NCBI GenBank assembly: GCA_011055585.1
Contig: DRGT01000010.1
Location: forward strand, 1 to 5,206
Direction: 5' to 3'
From: Candidatus Nitrosopumilus sp.
GTDB lineage: Archaea > Thermoproteota > Nitrososphaeria > Nitrososphaerales > Nitrosopumilaceae
DNA length: 5,206 nucleotides
Shown here: piece by piece, positions 1 to 4,512 of the stretch
How positions within the stretch are numbered: the stretch's first letter is position 1
How the letters are laid out: each line of letters starts with the position of its first letter
Program-made: the position numbers and the translations under genes
The notes under the pieces: generated by a model
Database searches by the model: none
What the model saw: only the letters and a program-made list of their open reading frames with translations
Told to the model about the DNA's origin: nothing

Positions 1-1
1 A

Positions 2-550
2 AAATCGATTTTAGATTTAGCCTGTGGAACTGGGATTTTAACAAGAAAAATTGCAGAAAAATTTCCAAATTCAGAGATAGTTGGAGTAGATATTACTGAA
101 AGTTATCTTGAATTAGCAAAGAAAAATTCTTCATCATACAATAACATCTCTTATGTTCTTCAAGATGTAGAAAAACTGCACCTCGATTCAAAATTTGATT
201 ATATTACCTCATCATATATTCCAAAATATTGTGATGCTAAAATTCTTGTAAAAAAATGTGTTGAGCATTTGAATCGTGATGGAAAAATTATCTTTCATGA
301 TTTTACTTATCCAAAAAACCTTGTTCATAGAAAACTTTGGGGTTTTTATTTTGTAATATTGAAGTTTGTTGGATTATTTATTCCAAGTTGGAAAGAGGCA
401 TTCAAAAAACTTCCAAAATTAATTAAATCAAGTACTTGGGTAAGCGATTATTCAGATGCAATGAGGGAAAATGGCCTTAAAGTTGAACAATATTCTCTAT
501 CGTGTGATTCATCTGCAATTTTGATAGGAACTAGTAAAATCTCAAAATAA
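2..550 (+). CDS. UbiE/MenG-like class I SAM methyltransferase, 3' part (5' end outside window)
   Basis: The reading frame is open from the first bases of the window to a TAA at 548-550, giving 182 visible residues; the true start lies upstream. The visible part opens at SAM-binding motif I (ILDLACGTG, residues 3-11), followed by the acidic end of strand 2 (VGVDIT, about 28-33) and a later FDYIT strand. The pattern LNRDGKIIFHDFTYP (about 87-101) corresponds to the 'LKPGGxxxxxEFSxP' segment of UbiE/MenG/COQ5 quinone C-methyltransferases. The tail, with an aromatic FYF stretch, a P-W-E segment and a final strand ending in IGTSK, also follows the UbiE plan. Class I methyltransferase is secure; the quinone substrate is inferred. 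Little precedes motif I in the UbiE family, so probably only some tens of residues are missing. The gene converges with a membrane protein gene and overlaps it by 20 bp. An internal ATG at 269 is not the start, because the SAM-binding core lies before it. Confidence 0.85.
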   Translation, partial: KSILDLACGTGILTRKIAEKFPNSEIVGVDITESYLELAKKNSSSYNNISYVLQDVEKLHLDSKFDYITSSYIPKYCDAKILVKKCVEHLNRDGKIIFHDFTYPKNLVHRKLWGFYFVILKFVGLFIPSWKEAFKKLPKLIKSSTWVSDYSDAMRENGLKVEQYSLSCDSSAILIGTSKISK

Positions 551-1217
551 AGAAGATTACAGTTCCTGTAATCACTCCGAAAGTAATTGTTTTTAGAATA
601 ATCTCCTTTTTATGAATTAAAGAAACGTCCCCAAAACTTCTTTTGAGTTCTTTGTATATTCTGGAATTACTTATCAAAACATAAGTTACTAGTGCAGAAA
701 CTGCGGCAAGTATCAAAGCTTCAATTGAAATAGAATTTGTTTGAATTGCAGAACCTGCAAAAACTGGTAATATTCCCCATGATATTATAGTTGAAATGTT
801 ATTGTGAAATTTTCCACCAAATAATTCCAAGTTATATGCAAAAAGAAAAAATCCTTCTGCAATTCCAATTGGAATCAAAAGTGGTGAATCCAAAAATGCA
901 TAGTATAATCCTAGAGTAAATGCAATTCCTAACGCAATCAATGAGACAATCCAAAGTTTTCTTTTAGGTAGATTTCCCCAGGGTTTTGTTTTTCCACCTA
1001 CTGCATCAAGAGAGTGTGCTGCCACGCCAACTGCCAAAAAGTATACGATACAGATTGCAGCAAGCCTATCTAATTCAAAACTACCAGAAAGAGAACCCCA
1101 TGCAACAAAAGATGTTACAATGCAGGTATATGGTAAGAATAGAATTCCTACACTTATCCTAAAGTTTCGTGAGCCAAATTTAGGAACAAACCATTCAGAA
1201 AGTCTATCAGTTTGCAC
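531..1217 (-). CDS. Polytopic membrane protein, possibly a divergent UbiA-superfamily prenyltransferase
   Basis: The 228-residue product is strongly hydrophobic, with about seven predicted membrane helices (roughly 22-40, 50-68, 87-106, 111-129, 143-158, 163-183, 207-227). Two polar loops look conserved in style: AHSLDAVGGKTKPWG (67-81) and YNLELFGGKFHN (128-139). Their placement after helices 2 and 4 recalls the two Asp-rich loops of UbiA prenyltransferases. However, the canonical NDxxDxxxD and DxxxD aspartates are absent (only Asp71 remains), so the assignment is tentative. The start is GTG at 1217: a TAA lies three codons upstream, and the protein has no internal Met. A TATA-like box centred about 26 nt upstream supports a leaderless transcript from this GTG. 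The gene ends 20 bp inside the convergent UbiE-like gene. A UbiE-like neighbour would suit a prenyl-lipid role, but the two genes are on opposite strands. It could equally be an unrelated conserved membrane protein. Confidence 0.8.
   Translation of the reverse strand: MQTDRLSEWFVPKFGSRNFRISVGILFLPYTCIVTSFVAWGSLSGSFELDRLAAICIVYFLAVGVAAHSLDAVGGKTKPWGNLPKRKLWIVSLIALGIAFTLGLYYAFLDSPLLIPIGIAEGFFLFAYNLELFGGKFHNNISTIISWGILPVFAGSAIQTNSISIEALILAAVSALVTYVLISNSRIYKELKRSFGDVSLIHKKEIILKTITFGVITGTVIFFILRFY
555..573 (+). terminator. Short perfect hairpin just after the methyltransferase stop; possible 3'-end element
   Basis: GATTACAG at 555-562 and CTGTAATC at 566-573 are perfect 8-bp inverted arms around a 3-nt loop, beginning 4 nt after the TAA of the methyltransferase. 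The hairpin lies inside the last codons of the opposing membrane protein gene, where it encodes an ITGTVI segment. No U-rich tract follows directly, and archaeal termination depends mainly on U-tracts, so a terminator role is uncertain. It could stabilise the mRNA 3' end, or be a by-product of the coding sequence. Confidence 0.3.
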
Positions 1218-1238
1218 AATAATTTATGTAGATCGTTG

Positions 1239-1248
1239 CTTATATGAT
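1239..1248 (-). promoter_or_regulatory. TATA box of the membrane protein gene
   Basis: On the minus strand the sequence reads ATCATATAAG, centred about 26 nt upstream of the GTG start at 1217. This is the canonical archaeal TATA distance for a transcript that begins at or next to the start codon. No Shine-Dalgarno motif precedes the GTG, which agrees with leaderless translation. Confidence 0.6.
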
Positions 1249-1276
1249 AACCAGTTTTTCTTTTCAAGAAAATAGA

Positions 1277-1286
1277 TTATTTAATA
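1277..1286 (+). promoter_or_regulatory. TATA box of the cupin-methyltransferase operon
   Basis: The sequence TTATTTAATA is centred about 26 nt upstream of the ATG at 1308, preceded by an A-rich stretch that could serve as a BRE. Nothing like a Shine-Dalgarno site lies before the ATG, so a leaderless mRNA is likely. It stands about 30 bp from the opposite-facing TATA box of the membrane protein gene, making 1218-1307 a compact divergent promoter region. Confidence 0.6.
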
Positions 1287-1307
1287 GCGAAAAAACGAAT
1301 CTAGTTC

Positions 1308-1682
1308 ATGAAGCGTTATCAAAAATTTATCAAAAAAGGCGTCAACGAGTCACTATCCAAAGTTCCATTTCATAGAAAGGCTCCAATCAAGCGTTTATCC
1401 ATGTTAAGCAAAAAACTAATTCCAAAATCTAGTACTCACATTGCAGTTCATTTTGTAAATTCAAAGAAAAAAATCCCTGGATATAGTGTTCTACACAAAC
1501 ACGATCATGATGAAATTAACCTAATTCTATCTGAAAGAGGAAAAATAACGTATGAAATTCAATTAGAAGATGAGGTTTACAAAGTAACATCTCCGTCTAC
1601 TGTATTCATTCCAAAGGGAGTAAGACACAAGGCCAGAGTAATTTCTGGAAAAGGAATTTTTGTGTGCATTATTCTCAAATAA
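1308..1682 (+). CDS. Small cupin-domain protein
   Basis: The 124-residue protein has a basic N-terminal extension (about residues 1-45, rich in Lys and Arg) followed by one cupin barrel. Cupin motif 1 is GYSVLHKHDHDEINLILSERG (about 58-78), with His63, His65 and Glu69 as likely metal ligands (His67 is an extra histidine). Motif 2 is PKGVRHKA (102-109), with His107 as the fourth ligand. All the usual metal-binding positions therefore appear present, so a metal-dependent enzyme or small-molecule sensor is plausible; the substrate cannot be told. The start at ATG 1308 is supported by a TATA box 26 nt upstream. The next gene begins 9-18 nt after the stop, so the two are probably cotranscribed. 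The basic N-terminus might contact nucleic acid, but that is speculation. Confidence 0.85.
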   Translation: MKRYQKFIKKGVNESLSKVPFHRKAPIKRLSMLSKKLIPKSSTHIAVHFVNSKKKIPGYSVLHKHDHDEINLILSERGKITYEIQLEDEVYKVTSPSTVFIPKGVRHKARVISGKGIFVCIILK

Positions 1683-1700
1683 TTATCAGAATTGACAAAA

Positions 1701-2528
1701 ATGCTAAAACGGGCACTTGAAGGTGTCCTAACAGACCAAGAAAGTGAAGAGTTATTTTCAGCTTTTGATCAGATTGGCGACATCATTGTAATTAGAATTC
1801 CAGATTCTTTACTTTCAAAGAAAAAAGTGATTGGAGAAACTCTGCTTAAAGAAGTGTCTACAGCAAAATCTGTTTTATATCAATCCTCAGATGTTACTGG
1901 TGATTTTAGAACAAGATCATTAGAATTGCTTGCAGGTGAAGATAAAACAGAAACAGAATACAAAGAGTTTGGATGTAGATTTTTTGTTGATGTTGAAAAG
2001 GTGTTTTTCTCACCAAGATTATCAACAGAACGCGAAAGAATTGCAGATATCATAAGAGATGGTGAGACAGTCATTAACATGTTTGGTGGGGTAGGCATGT
2101 TTTCAATTCTTGCTGCAAAGAACAAAAAATGTACCGTATACAACATTGACATTAATCCTGTAGCCTCACAATTGTGTGAAAAAAACATTTCACTTAACAA
2201 ACTAGCTGGAGAGGTAATTTCCCTTAATGGGGATGCTGCTCAAATTGTAAATGATCAGTTAAAAGAAAAAGGTGATAGAACACTGATGTTACTTCCTGAA
2301 AGATCTGATGAGTTTTTAGAGTCTGCAATTCTTGCAACAAAAAATGGTGGAATAATTCATTATTACTCTCACATACATGCAGACAAAAAACAAGATGCAC
2401 CTAAACTTTCAGAAGAGCATTATCTTAGAGTCACGAATGTAAAATCGGAAATACTTGGATCAAAAATTGTTAGAGCGATTGGTCCAAGATATTACCAAAC
2501 AGTTGTTGATGTAAAAATTATAAAATAA
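1701..2528 (+). CDS. Trm5/Taw2-family tRNA guanine-37 SAM-dependent transferase
   Basis: The protein (275 residues from ATG 1701) carries the Trm5/Taw2 (Met-10+) signature in order: FGCRFFVDVEKVFFSPRLSTER (about 90-111), SAM motif I NMFGGVGMFSI (126-136), YNIDINP (147-153), a motif IV-like LMLLPERSDEFL (195-206), GGIIHYYSH (216-224), and a C-terminal IVRAIGPRYYQTVVDVKI. These enzymes act on G37 of tRNA, next to the anticodon: Trm5 makes m1G37, while Taw2 transfers the aminocarboxypropyl group of SAM to the wyosine precursor. Two points blur the choice. The N-terminal D1 domain of full-length Trm5 (about 340 residues) is absent, and the usual Asn of 'NLP' is Leu here. A TTG at 1692, in frame, could be the start and would add three residues; ATG is preferred as the commoner codon. 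It lies just behind the cupin gene in one likely operon. Family membership is firm; the exact reaction is not. Confidence 0.85.
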   Translation: MLKRALEGVLTDQESEELFSAFDQIGDIIVIRIPDSLLSKKKVIGETLLKEVSTAKSVLYQSSDVTGDFRTRSLELLAGEDKTETEYKEFGCRFFVDVEKVFFSPRLSTERERIADIIRDGETVINMFGGVGMFSILAAKNKKCTVYNIDINPVASQLCEKNISLNKLAGEVISLNGDAAQIVNDQLKEKGDRTLMLLPERSDEFLESAILATKNGGIIHYYSHIHADKKQDAPKLSEEHYLRVTNVKSEILGSKIVRAIGPRYYQTVVDVKIIK

Positions 2529-2536
2529 TTATTTTT
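2512..2536. terminator. AT palindrome and T-tracts at abutting convergent stops; likely bidirectional terminator
   Basis: The TAA of the tRNA methyltransferase (2526-2528) and the TAA of the opposing small gene (2529-2531 read on the minus strand) touch without a gap. They form the centre of a 14-bp perfect palindrome, AAAATAATTATTTT (2522-2535). Reading rightwards, five Ts follow at 2532-2536. Reading leftwards, the minus strand runs through two T-rich stretches down to about 2513. T-tracts on both strands fit U-tract-driven archaeal termination in both directions. Confidence 0.45.
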
Positions 2537-2753
2537 CATCATCAAATGTAATTGAAGATGAAGTAGATTTTGTTGTTGCCATTGTATAGCCAATCCAAGC
2601 TATTACACCAAGTAATCCCCCAGTTATCATGAGAACAGATAATTGTAAAACAACACCACTCCACTCAGAAAGCATTAGAAGATACGCATAGGTAAAAAAT
2701 GCACTAATACATAAAATGAAAATTGTCATTCCCATTCCTTTGCGCTTATCCAT
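2529..2753 (-). CDS. Small two-helix membrane protein, conserved-hypothetical type
   Basis: The 74-residue product has a short basic N-terminus (MDKRKGMG), two hydrophobic helices (about 9-27 and 34-58) and a polar, acidic Ser/Thr-rich tail ending in DDEK. By the positive-inside rule the N-terminus would be cytosolic, making a helical hairpin with both ends inside. No catalytic motif is visible and I do not recognise a function. ATG 2753 is well supported: a TATA-like box sits about 26 nt upstream, within the 39-bp gap to the upstream GNAT gene. It therefore probably has its own leaderless transcript despite the same-strand neighbour. The gene ends flush against the convergent tRNA methyltransferase. 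Confidence 0.75.
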   Translation of the reverse strand: MDKRKGMGMTIFILCISAFFTYAYLLMLSEWSGVVLQLSVLMITGGLLGVIAWIGYTMATTKSTSSSITFDDEK

Positions 2754-2774
2754 TGCGCTACAAGTTTGGTGTTA

Positions 2775-2784
2775 GTTATTTATC
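2775..2784 (-). promoter_or_regulatory. TATA box of the small membrane protein gene
   Basis: The minus strand reads GATAAATAAC, centred about 26 nt upstream of the ATG at 2753. It lies in the 39-bp gap after the GNAT stop codon, so the small gene need not depend on readthrough from the acetyltransferase promoter. Confidence 0.5.
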
Positions 2785-2792
2785 TTTTTGAA

Positions 2793-3293
2793 CTATGTCT
2801 CAAATTCTATTGCCATAAGATAGGCGTCTTCGCCATCACGATAGTATGTTTTGAGCCTTTGTTTTATGATGACTTCCATATTTTCATACAATTTTACAGC
2901 ATCGTTATTGCTACATCTAACTTCTAGATACATCTCATCACACTTCTTTATCTTTATACCGTTGATTGATTCTTCAACAAGAGCCTTACCGATTCCTTTG
3001 TTCCTATGCTCATCTAAAACTGCAATAGATACAACATGTCCTTTTTTGACAAATCCTAATTTTTTAAAATTTGAAAATCCATATTCTGTTTTGCACATGA
3101 TGTAGCCAACAATTTTTCCTTTAATTTCGCCTACAAGGAAGGCCTCCGGAAGTTCTGCCATCAAACTCTCATAGAAATAATCAGAATAGTGCTCTGGCAG
3201 TGTTTTCAAGTTAATTTCCATTACTGGAATAAGATCACCTAATTCTGCTCGTCTAATTGCGCATTCTCCTATCTCTCTAAGAATTACTTGCAT
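2793..3293 (-). CDS. GNAT N-acetyltransferase, archaeal Ard1/RimI type
   Basis: The 166-residue protein is a single GNAT domain of normal length for archaeal N-terminal protein acetyltransferases. Recognisable parts are the opening IRRAELGDL (13-21), the substrate-side segment INLKTLPEHYSDYF (27-40) typical of Ard1/RimI proteins, the central strand GHVVSIAVLDEHRNKGIG (85-102) with the acetyl-CoA pyrophosphate loop R97-NKGIG, the LEVRCSNNDAVKLYE helix region (123-137), and the C-terminal YYRDGEDAYLM (150-160). These enzymes acetylate protein N-termini, acting in the cytosol with acetyl-CoA; the exact substrate range is inferred. One oddity is that the usual 'LGF' after LYE is MEV (139-141). 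ATG 3293 is the only ATG before the domain, and a TATA-like box lies about 26 nt upstream. The gene is divergent from a site-2 protease across a 97-bp shared control region. Confidence 0.88.
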   Translation of the reverse strand: MQVILREIGECAIRRAELGDLIPVMEINLKTLPEHYSDYFYESLMAELPEAFLVGEIKGKIVGYIMCKTEYGFSNFKKLGFVKKGHVVSIAVLDEHRNKGIGKALVEESINGIKIKKCDEMYLEVRCSNNDAVKLYENMEVIIKQRLKTYYRDGEDAYLMAIEFET

Positions 3294-3313
3294 AAGAATA
3301 GGAAATAGCTATC

Positions 3314-3323
3314 AAATATTTAA
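3314..3323 (-). promoter_or_regulatory. TATA box of the GNAT gene
   Basis: The minus strand reads TTAAATATTT, centred about 26 nt upstream of the ATG at 3293, again the spacing of a leaderless archaeal transcript. It borders the perfect inverted repeat at 3332-3354, leaving only about 8 bp between them where BRE contacts would lie. Confidence 0.55.
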
Positions 3324-3331
3324 TTTTGAGC

Positions 3332-3354
3332 ATGATTTTTGGAACAAAAATCAT
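3332..3354. promoter_or_regulatory. Perfect 10-bp inverted repeat between divergent promoters; candidate operator
   Basis: ATGATTTTTG at 3332-3341 and CAAAAATCAT at 3345-3354 are exact inverted arms around the 3-nt spacer GAA. The repeat lies midway between the GNAT TATA box (3314-3323) and the region where the protease promoter should be (about 3361-3370). The size, a two-fold site of 23 bp, and the position suit a dimeric helix-turn-helix regulator that could control both genes. The regulator itself is not in the window. Confidence 0.5.
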
Positions 3355-3360
3355 CCATTT

Positions 3361-3370
3361 TGAATTACTT
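3361..3370 (+). promoter_or_regulatory. Weak TATA-like element of the site-2 protease gene
   Basis: TGAATTACTT is centred about 26 nt upstream of the ATG at 3391 but is a poor match to a TATA box. It is called mainly on position, since a promoter is needed between the divergent genes and no better box is seen. A weak box would fit a promoter needing an activator bound at the neighbouring repeat. Confidence 0.3.
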
Positions 3371-3390
3371 TTTGACCGTAAAGTCAATTA

Positions 3391-4512
3391 ATGGAAAAAT
3401 TCATGCTCAAAGTAACTTTGAGTGAACCAACCCAAGAAGAGGTAATGTCAGTTGTTTCTTCTATTTTTGATGTAAGTGCTATGGGACGTACACTAGATAG
3501 TCTACACTTTAAGATTGGAGATGGTGAATTCAAATCAAAATTCGTTGATTTAGCACAAAAACTTGAAAGACGAGACCTTGTTTGCAAGCTAGAAGAACTA
3601 AAAGATGGCAGGTACATCATAGTAAGAAGGTTTCCTAAAAGGAAAAAAAGCAGGTGGAAATCTTCATCCTGGACTCCTAGAATTTTGTTTGTAATTGTTG
3701 TAGCCTTTGTTATGGTTGATGGTTATTACAGAACAGAAAATGCCAATGTAATTTTTGATATTGGTGATCCTTTAGAAATGGCAGGAATTTACACACTTGC
3801 ACTTTTAGGAATTTTAGGAATTCATGAATCTGGACATCTTGTTGCTGCGAGATTCCACAAACTAAGAACAACTTGGCCATACTTTATTCCTGGACTACCT
3901 ATTATTGGTATTCCAACATTTGGTGCATTCATTCAATCAAAAGGACTTACAATCAACAGAGAAATTTTGTATGATGTTGCAATTGCAGGTCCGATTGCAG
4001 GTTTGGTAATAGCTATTATTGTTTCAGTTTTTGCTGCATATACAGCTCCTGTAATTGATTCTGAAACAATTGAACAACTTCCAGAAGAGGTAAGACTAGT
4101 TGATTGGGGCCTAGGTGAACCACTTTTGATGACAGCAACTCTTGCAATATTTGGAAAAGGTGGTGATGGACAAGTAGTGTTAATGACACCGCTATTGTTT
4201 GCAGCTTGGGTTGGATTTTTGATCACGTTTTTGAATTTACTTCCTGCATGGCAGCTTGATGGTGGACACATGGCAAGAACACTGCTTAGTGAAAAATGGC
4301 ACAGATATGCAACTTATGCAAGCATGGGAGTGCTTGTATTGCTAGGTTATTGGATGATGGCGATGCTAATCTTTTTTCTATCGTCTCGAAGTCCTGCTGC
4401 ACAGCCACTTGATGATATTTCGCCACTTCCAAAGAATAGAAAATTGACGTATGTAATTATAATTGTGCTAGCAATTTTGTGTGCACCGTTACCTGCTGGT
4501 TTCTTATCTTAG
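3391..4512 (+). CDS. Site-2 protease family membrane metalloprotease (peptidase M50)
   Basis: The 373-residue protein has a soluble N-terminal domain (about 1-80), a basic linker (PKRKKSRWK, 82-90) and a membrane protease core. The zinc motif HESGH (145-149) gives His145 and His149 as ligands and Glu146 as catalytic base. The third ligand is Asp290 in NLLPAWQLDGG (282-292), the usual N-P-LDG motif. Between them lie FGAFIQSKG (177-185) and DVAIAGPIAG (195-204), both typical of the EGY-like branch of site-2 proteases. Helices fall roughly at 96-112, 129-150, 194-218, 262-286, 308-330 and 352-370. No PDZ domain is seen. Such enzymes cut substrates within the membrane, often releasing membrane-held regulators; the substrate here is unknown. 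A stop codon four codons upstream makes ATG 3391 the first usable start; ATG 3403 is an alternative that would remove four residues. The 3' end overlaps the convergent LarA-like gene by 9 bp. Confidence 0.92.
   Translation: MEKFMLKVTLSEPTQEEVMSVVSSIFDVSAMGRTLDSLHFKIGDGEFKSKFVDLAQKLERRDLVCKLEELKDGRYIIVRRFPKRKKSRWKSSSWTPRILFVIVVAFVMVDGYYRTENANVIFDIGDPLEMAGIYTLALLGILGIHESGHLVAARFHKLRTTWPYFIPGLPIIGIPTFGAFIQSKGLTINREILYDVAIAGPIAGLVIAIIVSVFAAYTAPVIDSETIEQLPEEVRLVDWGLGEPLLMTATLAIFGKGGDGQVVLMTPLLFAAWVGFLITFLNLLPAWQLDGGHMARTLLSEKWHRYATYASMGVLVLLGYWMMAMLIFFLSSRSPAAQPLDDISPLPKNRKLTYVIIIVLAILCAPLPAGFLS

Noticed and set aside
269..550. A 93-residue protein starting at ATG 269
   Set aside because: The same frame is open from the window start and encodes the SAM-binding motifs before this Met, so it is only the tail of the methyltransferase.
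1880..2200. Minus-strand open frame of 106 residues
   Set aside because: It lies wholly within the Trm5/Taw2-family gene, whose motifs are clear, and has no promoter or recognisable features.
2851..3105. Plus-strand open frame of 84 residues
   Set aside because: Antisense shadow of the GNAT gene; its hydrophobic look comes from the complement of Lys/Glu-rich codons.
3384..3620. Minus-strand Ser-rich open frame
   Set aside because: Antisense to the N-terminal domain of the site-2 protease; low-complexity composition typical of a shadow frame.
3933..4271. Minus-strand open frame of 112 residues
   Set aside because: Antisense to the protease core between HESGH and LDGG; no independent support.
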